Positions 43,865-54,310 of a stretch of DNA of 64,000 nucleotides are shown here, one piece after another. The translations under genes and the position numbers were made by a program. Numbering within the stretch: position 1 is the stretch's first letter; every line of letters starts with the position of its first letter. This DNA is from Phycicoccus sp. Soil802. Its GTDB lineage: Bacteria; Actinomycetota; Actinomycetes; Actinomycetales; Dermatophilaceae. Where the stretch lies: contig NZ_LMSS01000002.1 in assembly GCF_001429605.1 (NCBI RefSeq), positions 599,778 through 663,777 of the forward strand, given 5' to 3'. The notes beneath the pieces were generated by a model. The model searched no databases and had not been told where the DNA came from. It saw only the letters and a list, made by a program, of their open reading frames with translations.

Positions 43865-45214
43865 GTGCCGAAGGCCCTCCCCGCACGCCGCGCGTTGCGC
43901 ACCGGCGCGACGCTGTCGATGGTCGGCGTCCTCGCGGTGTCCCTCTCGCTCTCGGCAGCTGCTGACCCGGTGTACCCGTCGAAGTCCCAGGTGGACCGGG
44001 CCAAGACCGCGGTCGCGACCACGAGCGGCCGGATCGCCAGCCTCGACGCGCAGTACGTGGCCGCCAGCGCCCGGCTCGCCCAGGTGCAGGACCGGGCCGC
44101 AGCGGCCGCGGAGGCCTACAACGGGGCCCGCTACGAGCTCGACCAGCGCTCGGCCGAGACGACCGCCGCCAAGAAGCGCGCGGCCCAGGCCCAGGACGTC
44201 GCGGACTCGGCCGGCCTGCAGGTGCGCCGCTACGCCGCCAGCGTCTACCAGCAGGGCGGCAACCTCGGTGAGCTCGAGGCCTACCTGTCGAGCACCGGTC
44301 CGCAGGACCTGATGGACCGCGCCACCGCCCTGGAGGCCGTGAGCGACGCCCGCGCGCAGAGCCTCCAGAAGGCCGACGCCGCCTCGATCGTGGCCGACAC
44401 GATGCGTCAGCAGGCCGCGCAGGCCGAGGCCGCGCAGGCCAAGGCCGCCCAGGCCGCGGAGGCGGCCCGCAACGCCGCCCAGTCGCAGGCCGACGAGGCG
44501 AAGTCAGCAGCAGCCCAGATCCAGAAGCAGCAGAGCTCGCTCACCGCGCAGCTGGCCACCCTCCGCAAGACGTCGGTCACCCTGGAGCGGCAGCGCCAGG
44601 ACGGGCTGGCCGCCGCCGCTGCGGCGCGCGCTGCCGCCGCCGAGGCCGCCCGGCAGGCCCGGCTCGCCGCCGAGCGCGCACAGGCCGCCAAGACTGCCGC
44701 CGCCAAGCGCGCCGCCCGCGCCGCGGCCGCCCGCGCGGCGGAGGAGGCGGCGCGCCAGAAGGCCGCTGCCGAGGCTGCCGAGGCGGCCGCCTCGCAGAAC
44801 AAGCCGCGTCCCCAGCCCCAGCCGGAGAACCCGCCGCCCCCGCCGCCCTCGACCAACGGTGGTGTGTCCGCGGTCCTCGCGTACGCCCGCGCCCAGATCG
44901 GCAAGCCCTACCAGTGGGGCGGCGACGGCCCGAACAGCTTCGACTGCTCCGGCCTCACGATGCGCGCCTGGCAGCGGGCCGGGGTGAACCTGTCGCACTA
45001 CACCGGTGCCCAGTGGGGTGAGACCGCCCGCGTCGCGATCAGCGACCTGCGACCCGGCGACCTCGTCTTCTACGGCAGCTCGGGTGCTGACAGCCACCAC
45101 GTCGGCCTCTACGTCGGCAGTGGCCAGATGATCGAGGCGCCCTACACCGGCGCCAACGTCCGCTACGCCTCGATCTACCGCTCGGACCTGGTGCCCTACG
45201 GCGGCCGCCCCTAG
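43865..45214 (+). CDS. NlpC/P60 peptidoglycan endopeptidase with coiled-coil domain
   Basis: A 449-residue secreted peptidoglycan hydrolase. The signal peptide ends near AAA-DPVYPS (about residue 33); a long Ala/Gln/Lys coiled coil fills residues about 40-315; a Pro-rich linker leads to the NlpC/P60 domain (about 335-449) with Cys361 in FDCSGL and His412 in SHHVGLYVG. RipA-like proteins of this architecture split septa and cleave cross-links between D-Glu and meso-DAP. GTG 43865 has an GAGAGG site. Regulation by the low-G+C upstream region is likely. Confidence 0.92.
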   Translation: MPKALPARRALRTGATLSMVGVLAVSLSLSAAADPVYPSKSQVDRAKTAVATTSGRIASLDAQYVAASARLAQVQDRAAAAAEAYNGARYELDQRSAETTAAKKRAAQAQDVADSAGLQVRRYAASVYQQGGNLGELEAYLSSTGPQDLMDRATALEAVSDARAQSLQKADAASIVADTMRQQAAQAEAAQAKAAQAAEAARNAAQSQADEAKSAAAQIQKQQSSLTAQLATLRKTSVTLERQRQDGLAAAAAARAAAAEAARQARLAAERAQAAKTAAAKRAARAAAARAAEEAARQKAAAEAAEAAASQNKPRPQPQPENPPPPPPSTNGGVSAVLAYARAQIGKPYQWGGDGPNSFDCSGLTMRAWQRAGVNLSHYTGAQWGETARVAISDLRPGDLVFYGSSGADSHHVGLYVGSGQMIEAPYTGANVRYASIYRSDLVPYGGRP

Positions 45215-45228
45215 GGGACGTGCAGGCT

Positions 45229-46407
45229 TCAGGCCGCGGTGACCGTCGAGTCAGCCACGAGAACCCCACCGGTCCGCGTCGTCTTCGGCTTGCCGGTCCA
45301 GTTGCCGCCCATGCCCATCAGGGTCGAGACGTGCGCCTGGCCGCCGGACACCGCCACGACGGGGACCGACTCGGCCGTGGCGGTGGCCCGGTTGACCCAG
45401 GTGTGGGTGAGCAGGCACACCCCGCCCGTGACCATGACCAGGGCGGTGTCCTGCTGGTCGGTGAAGTCGCTGGGGCGTGCCATCCCGAAGTTGAGGCGGG
45501 TGTTCGTGAACGACACGCCCCCACCCTTGACGACGATCAGCGCGCCCATGGCCGGGTCGCCGGCGTTCTGGCCCTCGATCACGCAATCGGAGAACGCGAG
45601 CCCGCCCTGTTGCGACGCCGTCCCCTCGACGAGGACCCCGCGGGATCCCCCTCGCGCCGTCAGGTAGAGGTGCTTGACGCTGGACTTGGCCACGTTGGAG
45701 AAGCGCATGAGGTACTTGCCGCCGTTGGCTCCGGCCCAGCCGTAGTTCATCGACGACGGGACGAACCAGTTGTCCGAGCCGCGCAGGGAGAACTGGGTGT
45801 CCTGCACGCCGACGAGGGTCCAGTCGCCGGCCCACGTGTTGAGGGTCGCCGAGAACGGGTCGGCTGGGGTGCCGAGGACGTGCTTGAAGCCGAAGAAGGT
45901 GAGCGTGTCGAGGCGCGTCGCGTAGGACGTCCCCGCGCTGAAGGGGTGGTGGTAGAACTGCGTGACCCCGTTGGAGGACAGGAAGCAGATCCCGGCGACC
46001 GTGACGTCGTAGGTGGTCGCGGTCCCCACGAGCCACGCGCTGGCGCCGGAGCCACAGTTGAGGGTGACGGTGCACTGCGGCAGGGCGCCGTTGCTCCCGC
46101 CGATCTCGGGGTTCTGCCAGCCGATGTTGGGCCCCAGGATCCGCAGGCCGCTGAAGGTCGTGCGGGTCAGGCTGAAGGTGTGGCTCCGCGCCGCGAGCCG
46201 GATAGGCCTGCGTGGGGTGGAGGCCTTGGCGGCGGCGAGGGTGGCCGTGAGCTTCTGGTCGTCGGTGCCCGCATAGGAGTCGAGGAGGATCTCGTCGCCG
46301 GCGGACGCGACTGCTGCGCCCGACGGCGAGGCCCCTGCGAGCGTGACGCCGGTCGTGACGAGGGCGCCGACGCCCATCCGCCTGAGGACTGCCCTGCGAG
46401 TGGACAT
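45229..46407 (-). CDS. Tat-exported protein with parallel beta-helix-like repeats
   Basis: A 392-residue exported protein. The N-terminus has a twin-arginine type signal RRAVLRRMGVGALVTTG. The mature part is rich in Gly/Thr/Asn/Ser with the repetitive strand pattern of right-handed beta-helices (LRILGPNIGW, DVTVAGICFLSSNG, VKHLYLTARGGSRGVLVEG, LAFSDCVIEG). These proteins often bind or cleave polysaccharides; no catalytic residues can be named. ATG 46407 has an AAGGAGA site. It converges with the NlpC/P60 gene with 14 bases between stops. Confidence 0.75.
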   Translation of the reverse strand: MSTRRAVLRRMGVGALVTTGVTLAGASPSGAAVASAGDEILLDSYAGTDDQKLTATLAAAKASTPRRPIRLAARSHTFSLTRTTFSGLRILGPNIGWQNPEIGGSNGALPQCTVTLNCGSGASAWLVGTATTYDVTVAGICFLSSNGVTQFYHHPFSAGTSYATRLDTLTFFGFKHVLGTPADPFSATLNTWAGDWTLVGVQDTQFSLRGSDNWFVPSSMNYGWAGANGGKYLMRFSNVAKSSVKHLYLTARGGSRGVLVEGTASQQGGLAFSDCVIEGQNAGDPAMGALIVVKGGGVSFTNTRLNFGMARPSDFTDQQDTALVMVTGGVCLLTHTWVNRATATAESVPVVAVSGGQAHVSTLMGMGGNWTGKPKTTRTGGVLVADSTVTAA

Positions 46408-46588
46408 GGCGGTCTCCTTCAGCCCACGTGGGGCGCTGTCTGGTGACGGTGTGCCTGCGGCACCGGGGGAACATCACCATGAAGACGCGCGTCGTGCTCG
46501 CCGCGTTACGCGGGCGGCTCTCTGCGAGGGTGAGCTCGTCACGAAACTCGTGGTGTAGCAATGACTTTGACCTGAGCAACGCACCGAA

Positions 46589-46618
46589 CCCCCAGGTCGA
46601 CGCGAGGTCGTCTGGGGG
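46589..46618 (-). terminator. Terminator near the end of ppa
   Basis: CCCCCAG (46589-46595) pairs with CTGGGGG (46612-46618) around a 16-base loop, followed by a GTATGCCG element at 46624. It lies about 40 bases after the ppa stop codon on the minus strand. Confidence 0.5.
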
Positions 46619-46654
46619 CTCGGGTATGCCGCGTGCGCGCCGCAGCGCGAAGGG

Positions 46655-47212
46655 TCAGTCGGTGGGGGGCTTGGCCTCGGACATCGGCTCCGCGGAGACG
46701 TCGGGCATGCGCCAGCGAGCGGTCGTCATGCCGGCCTCCTTGGCGCGCTGGATCGCCTCGCGCACCACGCGCTCGGCCTCCTCGCGGCCCGCCCAGTGGG
46801 CGCCCTCGACGGACTTGCCGGGCTCGAGGTCCTTGTACGTCTCGAAGAAGTGCTGGATCTCGAGCCGGTCGAAGCTGCTCACCTGCTCGAGGTCGACGAG
46901 GTGGGCCTGACGCGGGTCACCGGCCGGCACGCAGAGGATCTTGTCGTCGCCGCCGGCCTCGTCGCGCATGTGGAACATCCCGATCGGGCGGACCCGCACC
47001 AGGCAGCCGGGGAAGGTGGGCTCCTCCAGGAGCACCAGGGCGTCGAGCGGGTCGCTGTCCTCGCCGAGGCTGTCCTCGACGTAGCCGTAGTCGGCGGGGT
47101 AGCGGGTGGAGGTGAACAGCAGGCGGTCCAGCCGGATGCGGCCGGTCTCGTGGTCCACCTCGTACTTGTTGCGATGACCCTTCGGGATCTCGATGGTGAC
47201 GTCGAACTCCAC
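46655..47212 (-). CDS. ppa: Inorganic pyrophosphatase
   Basis: A 185-residue soluble family I pyrophosphatase, hydrolysing PPi to drive biosynthesis. Signature residues are visible: [38 protein letters not shown] (metal-binding acids), and [11 protein letters not shown]. Length is slightly longer than E. coli's because of a C-terminal extension rich in Ala/Glu/Pro. GTG 47212 has AAGGGA upstream. It is divergent from dacB with about 110 bases between. Confidence 0.96.
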   Translation of the reverse strand: MEFDVTIEIPKGHRNKYEVDHETGRIRLDRLLFTSTRYPADYGYVEDSLGEDSDPLDALVLLEEPTFPGCLVRVRPIGMFHMRDEAGGDDKILCVPAGDPRQAHLVDLEQVSSFDRLEIQHFFETYKDLEPGKSVEGAHWAGREEAERVVREAIQRAKEAGMTTARWRMPDVSAEPMSEAKPPTD

Positions 47213-47245
47213 GACGATGTCCCTTCCGTAGTGCGATGCCTGGGC

Positions 47246-47273
47246 TTGGTGCGCGTGCCTGATGACCTAGGCT
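47246..47273 (+). promoter_or_regulatory. Candidate dacB promoter
   Basis: TTGGTG (47246-47251) and TAGGCT (47268-47273) with a 16-bp spacer. RNA would begin about 40 bases before the dacB GTG at 47322, which has a GAGGGGG ribosome-binding site. Confidence 0.45.
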
Positions 47274-47321
47274 CGCGGCTAAGTGTTCCGTATGACGCAA
47301 GTCCAGCGCTGAGGGGGTCGA

Positions 47322-48761
47322 GTGCGTCGATTCCTGGCCGCCCTGCTGGCCGTCGTCCTCCTCGCCGTCGCGTACGCCGCGTTGGACGTCTTCGACGTCG
47401 TCCCGGGGATCCTCACCAGGGCGCAGCCGCAGGCGGCTGCCACCACACCCACGCCGACCGGCACCGCGACGCCCACCACCGTGGCGGTCCCCACCGTCGA
47501 CCCCGCTGCCCAGCCGCTCCAGCCCGCCTCGGCCAGCGCCCCCATCCCCACCCCCGCCGGGCTGGCGACGGTCCTCGCGCCGGTGGTCGCCGACCCGGCA
47601 CTGCGTCCCGGGCCCGGAGTCGTCGTCCGCGACGCCTTCACCGGTCAGACCTTGTTCACCAAGGCCGCCACCACCCCGCGGGTGCCAGCCTCGACCGCCA
47701 AGCTGCTCACCGCGCTGGCGGTCGGGACCACGCTCGACCCGCTGTCGACCCTCCCCACCAGGGTGGTCCAGGGGACCCAGCCCGGCGAGGTGGTCCTGGT
47801 CGCCGGCGGCGACACGATGCTGGCCAGGGGCAAGGGCTCACCCACTGCCGTCGAGGGACGGGCCGGGCTCGGCGACCTCGCCGCCCAGGTCGGAGCCGCC
47901 CTGCAGGCCTCCGGCACGACCAAGGTCACGCTGCGGCTGGACACCACCTACGCCAAGGGAGCCCGCTGGGCGCCCGGCTGGAGCCAGGCCGACGTCAACG
48001 CCGGCTTCACCGGTGGCGTGTCCATGCTCGGCCTCGCCGGCCAGCGGGCGATTCCCTACCGTCCGGCGCCGCGGGACCCGGAGGCGGTCACCGGTGCGGC
48101 GTTCGTGGCCGCGCTCGGCAAGGTCGGCATCAGCGCGACGCTGACCCGCGAGAGCACCTGGTCGACGCCCGTGCCGGCCGGCGCCGCCGAGCTGGGGCGG
48201 GTGGAGTCCGCGCCCGTGGGTGACCTGCTCGCGCTGGCTCTCGACGAGAGCGACAACGCGCTCACCGAGGGCCTGGCCCGCCAGGCCGCGGTGAAGGAGG
48301 GGAGCGCGGCCACGTTCGCCGCGGCGGTCGCCTTCGTGCGGAAGGCGGTCCAGGCCCAGGGTGTGGACCTCACCGGGGTGCGGCTCAAGGACACCAGCGG
48401 GCTGACCGCGGGTCAGGCGATCCCGCCCCAGGTGCTGTCCGACGTGCTCCAGCTGGGGGCCGACGGCTCGGTGCCCGCGCTGCAGGACACGCTCTCGAGG
48501 CTCCCGGTGGCGGGGCTGACCGGCACGCTCGCCACCCGGTTCCAGACGAAGAACACCCACGCCGTGGCCGGGCTCGCCCGGGCCAAGACCGGCACCCTCA
48601 CCGGGACCAGTGCGATGGCCGGCACGGTGATGGATGCCGACGGCCGGGTGCTGTCCTACGTCGTGCTGGCCGACGGACTCCCGGGAGGCGCCGGAACCCT
48701 CGACGCACGGGCCGCGTTGGACCGCTTCGTGGCGGTGCTCGCGACCTGCGGGTGTCCCTGA
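47322..48761 (+). CDS. dacB: D-alanyl-D-alanine carboxypeptidase/endopeptidase (PBP4 type)
   Basis: A 479-residue exported penicillin-binding protein of the S13 family, which trims stem peptides. It has a signal anchor (about residues 2-22), a Thr/Pro/Ala linker and the three active-site motifs: S124-x-x-K127 in PASTAKL, S310-D-N in DESDNAL, and K422-T-G in AKTGTL. A large insertion between the first two motifs is typical of PBP4-like enzymes. It is followed 14 bases later by the DUF2342 protease gene. Confidence 0.93.
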   Translation: MRRFLAALLAVVLLAVAYAALDVFDVVPGILTRAQPQAAATTPTPTGTATPTTVAVPTVDPAAQPLQPASASAPIPTPAGLATVLAPVVADPALRPGPGVVVRDAFTGQTLFTKAATTPRVPASTAKLLTALAVGTTLDPLSTLPTRVVQGTQPGEVVLVAGGDTMLARGKGSPTAVEGRAGLGDLAAQVGAALQASGTTKVTLRLDTTYAKGARWAPGWSQADVNAGFTGGVSMLGLAGQRAIPYRPAPRDPEAVTGAAFVAALGKVGISATLTRESTWSTPVPAGAAELGRVESAPVGDLLALALDESDNALTEGLARQAAVKEGSAATFAAAVAFVRKAVQAQGVDLTGVRLKDTSGLTAGQAIPPQVLSDVLQLGADGSVPALQDTLSRLPVAGLTGTLATRFQTKNTHAVAGLARAKTGTLTGTSAMAGTVMDADGRVLSYVVLADGLPGGAGTLDARAALDRFVAVLATCGCP

Positions 48762-48775
48762 CCTACCGTGAGGGG

Positions 48776-49849
48776 ATGACCGTGTCCGACGCCGCAGCAC
48801 CGCACGTCACCCGCTATGTCGACTGGCAGTTCGCCAAGTCCACCGGCGCCCGGCTCGTCCCGGCCGGACCGAAGGTGACCGGGGCGGAGGCCGCCGAGGT
48901 CGTCGCCTCGGTGCGCGCAGCGGCGCTGGCCGCGCAGCAGCCGGTCGCCGAGACCGCCCGGCTGCACGCGCCCGGAGATGCCCCGGGTCCCGTGGTCGTC
49001 GACCGCCGCACCTGGATCTCGCTCAACGCCGACTCGATGTCGGCGCTGATGGACCCGGTGTTCGGCAAGCTCGTCGACGCGCAGAAGTCCGTGCCCAACC
49101 AGACCGTGCAGGCGATCGGCGGCAAGGTCACCGGCGGCGAGGCGGGGGCATTGCTGGCGTTCATGTCCAGCAAGGTCCTCGGTCAGTACGACCTCGCCCC
49201 CGGCGGCACACCCCAGCTCATGCTGGTCGCCCCCAACCTGGTCCAGGTCGAGCGCGAGCTCAAGGTCGACCCGGCCGACTTCCGCCTCTGGGTCTGCATG
49301 CACGAGGAGACCCACCGCGTGCAGTTCACTGCCGTGCCGTGGCTGCGCGACCACATGATCGACCGGGTGCGCACGCTGGCGTCCGACATGGTGCCCGACG
49401 CCGAGTCGCTGCAGGAGACCCTGTCGCGACTCGGCAAGCAGCTGCCGGAGTCGCTCAGGAGTGGCGGTGCGGGACTCACCGACCTGATCGCGACGCCCGA
49501 GCAGCGCGCCCAGCTCGCCGAGGTCACCGCCGTCATGTCCCTGCTGGAGGGTCACGCCGACGTCGTCATGGACGAGGTCGGGCCGCAGGTGATCCCCTCC
49601 GTCGCGCAGATCCGCAGCCGCTTCAACGAGCGCCGCAAGGGTGTGGGTGCGTTCGACCGGGTGCTGCGCCGACTGCTCGGCCTCGAGGCCAAGATGCGGC
49701 AGTACCGCGACGGCGCCGTCTTCGTCCGCTCGGTGGTCGACCAGGTCGGCATGGACGGCTTCAACCGGGTCTGGGAGTCGCCCGAGACGCTGCCCAAGCC
49801 GACCGAGATCGAGACGCCGTCGGCCTGGGTCGCCCGGGTCCACGGCTGA
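48776..49849 (+). CDS. Zinc-dependent metalloprotease, DUF2342 family
   Basis: A 357-residue soluble protein of the DUF2342 family (named for genomic association with F420 genes in some species). The HExxH motif is in CMHEETHRVQF, with a third ligand likely in LLEGHADVVMDEVG. Function is unknown. It sits between dacB and tilS, the conserved context in actinobacteria. ATG 48776 is preceded by TACCGT (48764-48769) at six bases, supporting a leaderless start; an in-frame GTG at 48752 lies upstream of this promoter. Confidence 0.88.
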   Translation: MTVSDAAAPHVTRYVDWQFAKSTGARLVPAGPKVTGAEAAEVVASVRAAALAAQQPVAETARLHAPGDAPGPVVVDRRTWISLNADSMSALMDPVFGKLVDAQKSVPNQTVQAIGGKVTGGEAGALLAFMSSKVLGQYDLAPGGTPQLMLVAPNLVQVERELKVDPADFRLWVCMHEETHRVQFTAVPWLRDHMIDRVRTLASDMVPDAESLQETLSRLGKQLPESLRSGGAGLTDLIATPEQRAQLAEVTAVMSLLEGHADVVMDEVGPQVIPSVAQIRSRFNERRKGVGAFDRVLRRLLGLEAKMRQYRDGAVFVRSVVDQVGMDGFNRVWESPETLPKPTEIETPSAWVARVHG

Positions 49850-49851
49850 CC

Positions 49852-50886
49852 GTGACCGGTCCCCACCCGGCGACCGCGGCGATCCGGCTCACCGTCCGCG
49901 CGGTCCTTGGCGAGTGCGACCCGGGCGACCTCGCCCTGGTGGCCTGCAGCGGGGGAGCGGACTCACTCGCGCTCGCGGCCGCCGTGGCGTTCGAGGCGTC
50001 GAAGCTCGCCGTCCGGGCCGGTGCCGTCGTCGTCGACCACGGCCTCGATCCTCGCTCCGCGGCCGTGGCCGAGCGGGCCGGCGGGCAGTGCTCGGCTCTG
50101 GGGCTGGCGCCGGTGGGCACCGTCCGGGTCGAGGTCGACGCCGGTGCGGACGGGCTCGAGTCGGCCGCTCGCGACGCCCGGTACGCAGCGCTCACCGCTG
50201 CCGCGGACCTGCACGGGGCCCGGCTGGTGCTGCTCGGCCACACCCTCGACGACCAGGCGGAGCAGGTGCTCCTCGGCCTCGCCCGTGGCTCCGGGGCCCG
50301 CTCCCTCGCCGGTATGCCGCGGGCTCGCGGCCGCTTCCGACGTCCCCTCCTGGGCGTGACGAGGGAGCAGACCAGGGCGTCCTGCGTGGCCGAGGGGCTG
50401 ACGTGGTGGGACGACCCGATGAACGACGACCCCGCGTTCACCAGGGTCCGGGCCCGTCGGGCGCTGGTCGACCTCGAGCGCGACCTCGGACCGGGGGTCG
50501 CCGCCGCGCTGGCCCGCACTGCCGACCAGCTGAGGGAGGACGCCGACCACCTCGATGCGCTCGCCGACGCGGCCCTCTCCCGGTTCGATGTGAACTCGCC
50601 GGAGATCCCCGGCGGGTTCACATCGAACCGGCCGGAGGGTGCCGGGGTGTGGGTGGCGGTCGATGCGATGCTCGCGCTGGCCCGACCCGTGCGCACCCGG
50701 GTGTGGCGTCGGCTCGTCGTCGCCGCCGGAGCGCCGGCCGGACAGGTGAGCACGCGGCATACCGAGGCGTGCGACGCACTGCTCACGGACTGGCACGGAC
50801 AGGGCCCGGTGAGCCTCCCGGGACCACTGCAGGCCACCCGCTCGGACGGCCGGGTATCCATCGGCACACCCGCTCGGGTTGAATAG
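49852..50886 (+). CDS. tilS: tRNA(Ile)-lysidine synthase
   Basis: A 344-residue N-type ATP-pyrophosphatase that changes C34 of tRNA-Ile(CAU) to lysidine. The P-loop SGGADSLALA (about residues 39-48), VDHGLDPRS, LLGHTLDDQAEQVLLGLARGSG and the helical region are all typical. Residues about 243-260 (SRFDVNSPEIPGGFTSNR) derive from a 52-base inverted repeat inside the coding sequence and replace usual sequence. GTG 49852 is two bases after the upstream stop. Two GTATGCCG motifs lie within (50312, 50755). Confidence 0.94.
   Translation: MTGPHPATAAIRLTVRAVLGECDPGDLALVACSGGADSLALAAAVAFEASKLAVRAGAVVVDHGLDPRSAAVAERAGGQCSALGLAPVGTVRVEVDAGADGLESAARDARYAALTAAADLHGARLVLLGHTLDDQAEQVLLGLARGSGARSLAGMPRARGRFRRPLLGVTREQTRASCVAEGLTWWDDPMNDDPAFTRVRARRALVDLERDLGPGVAAALARTADQLREDADHLDALADAALSRFDVNSPEIPGGFTSNRPEGAGVWVAVDAMLALARPVRTRVWRRLVVAAGAPAGQVSTRHTEACDALLTDWHGQGPVSLPGPLQATRSDGRVSIGTPARVE
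50580..50631. repeat. Inverted repeat with 23-bp arms within tilS
   Basis: Arms 50580-50602 and 50609-50631 pair at 22 of 23 positions around a 6-base loop. It is in frame within tilS and adds about 17 residues without a stop. It resembles palindromic insertions of the kind known from other bacteria, now part of a gene. Confidence 0.85.
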
Positions 50887-50924
50887 CCCCGCACCCCGAG
50901 CCGACAACTGAGGGAGTTTGAGCC

Positions 50925-51476
50925 GTGGACGCTGCCCACATGGGAGCCGATCTCGAGAAGGTCCTCATCACCGAGGAGGAGATCCTCGCCAGGCTCGACG
51001 AGCTGGCCACGGAGATCTGGGCGGAGTACGACGGCAAGGACCTCCTGCTGGTGGGGGTGCTCAAGGGCGCCGTCATGGTGATGGCCGACCTGTCGCGCGC
51101 GCTGCCCGGCACGGCCCCCGTCGACTGGATGGCGGTGTCGTCCTACGGCTCCGGCACCAAGTCGTCCGGTGTGGTGCGCATCCTCAAGGACCTCGACACC
51201 GACATCACCGGCAAGCACGTGCTGATCGTCGAGGACATCGTCGACTCCGGGCTCACGCTGTCGTGGATCAAGTCCAACCTCGAGTCGCGCTCCCCGGCCT
51301 CGGTGGAGATCTGCACCCTGCTGCGCAAGCCCGAGGCGGCCAAGGTCGAGATCGACGTGAAATGGGTCGGATTCGACATCCCCAACGAGTTCGTCGTGGG
51401 CTACGGCCTCGACTACGCGGAGAAGTTCCGCAACCTGCGCGAAGTGGGGACCCTCGCGCCCCACGTCTACGCCTGA
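50925..51476 (+). CDS. hpt: Hypoxanthine phosphoribosyltransferase
   Basis: A 183-residue purine salvage enzyme that makes IMP from hypoxanthine and PRPP. The PRPP loop is VLIVEDIVDSGLTL, with the flexible loop SSYGSGTKSSG and the C-terminal purine site KWVGFDIPNEFVVGYGLDY. Length matches the family. GTG 50925 has a GGGAG site. The gene sits between tilS and ftsH as in most Gram-positive bacteria. Confidence 0.95.
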   Translation: MDAAHMGADLEKVLITEEEILARLDELATEIWAEYDGKDLLLVGVLKGAVMVMADLSRALPGTAPVDWMAVSSYGSGTKSSGVVRILKDLDTDITGKHVLIVEDIVDSGLTLSWIKSNLESRSPASVEICTLLRKPEAAKVEIDVKWVGFDIPNEFVVGYGLDYAEKFRNLREVGTLAPHVYA

Positions 51477-51630
51477 GGCGTAGCCGGAACACCGGGCCCA
51501 TCCGGGTCGTTGTCCAGCACGAACCACCCCGGTACCGCGTAGTACCGTCGTGGCAGAGCCGTGCCCAGGCCGGGCACGGCACAGAGCGTGAGCGAGCAGG
51601 AGGAACGGGGCGGCCAGCCCCGCTACACAC

Positions 51631-53716
<2,086 letters not shown>

Positions 53717-53727
<11 letters not shown>

Positions 53728-54310
53728 GCGCGGGAGGCACGTGGTCGACCAGGCCCGTGCCGAGGCTGCGGTGCGTGAGCTGCTGATCGCCATCGGTGAG
53801 GACCCCGACCGTGACGGGCTCACCGAGACGCCGGCCCGGGTCGCCCGCGCCTACGGCGAGTTCTTCGCGGGGTTGTCCCTCGATGCGGCGGAGGTCCTCT
53901 CCAAGACGTTCGAGATCGACCACGAGGAGATGATCCTGGTGCGCGACATCGAGGTCTACTCGATGTGCGAGCACCACCTCGTCCCCTTCCACGGGGTCGC
54001 CCACGTGGGCTACATCCCCGCCAAGGACGGCCGGGTCACCGGGCTGTCCAAGATCGCCCGGCTCGTGGAGATGTACGCCCGTCGGCCCCAGGTGCAGGAG
54101 CGGCTCACGACGCAGGTCGCGGACGCTCTGTGCACCCACCTGGGCGCCCAAGGGGTCATCGTGATCGTCGAGTGCGAGCACCTGTGCATGTCGATGCGCG
54201 GCATCCGCAAGCCCGGGTCGCGCACCATCACGTCGGCGGTCCGCGGGCAGCTGCGGGACGCAGCCACCCGGGCCGAGGCGATGGCGCTGCTCCTGGGTGG
54301 CAAGCGGTGA
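53717..54310 (+). CDS. folE: GTP cyclohydrolase I
   Basis: A 197-residue homodecameric enzyme for the first step of folate biosynthesis, GTP to dihydroneopterin triphosphate. Zinc ligands are in [11 protein letters not shown] and [27 protein letters not shown] and [10 protein letters not shown] are further signatures. ATG 53717 overlaps the ftsH stop by 11 bases; a GTG at 53741 with GGGAGG is an alternative. It leads the folate cluster. Confidence 0.95.
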
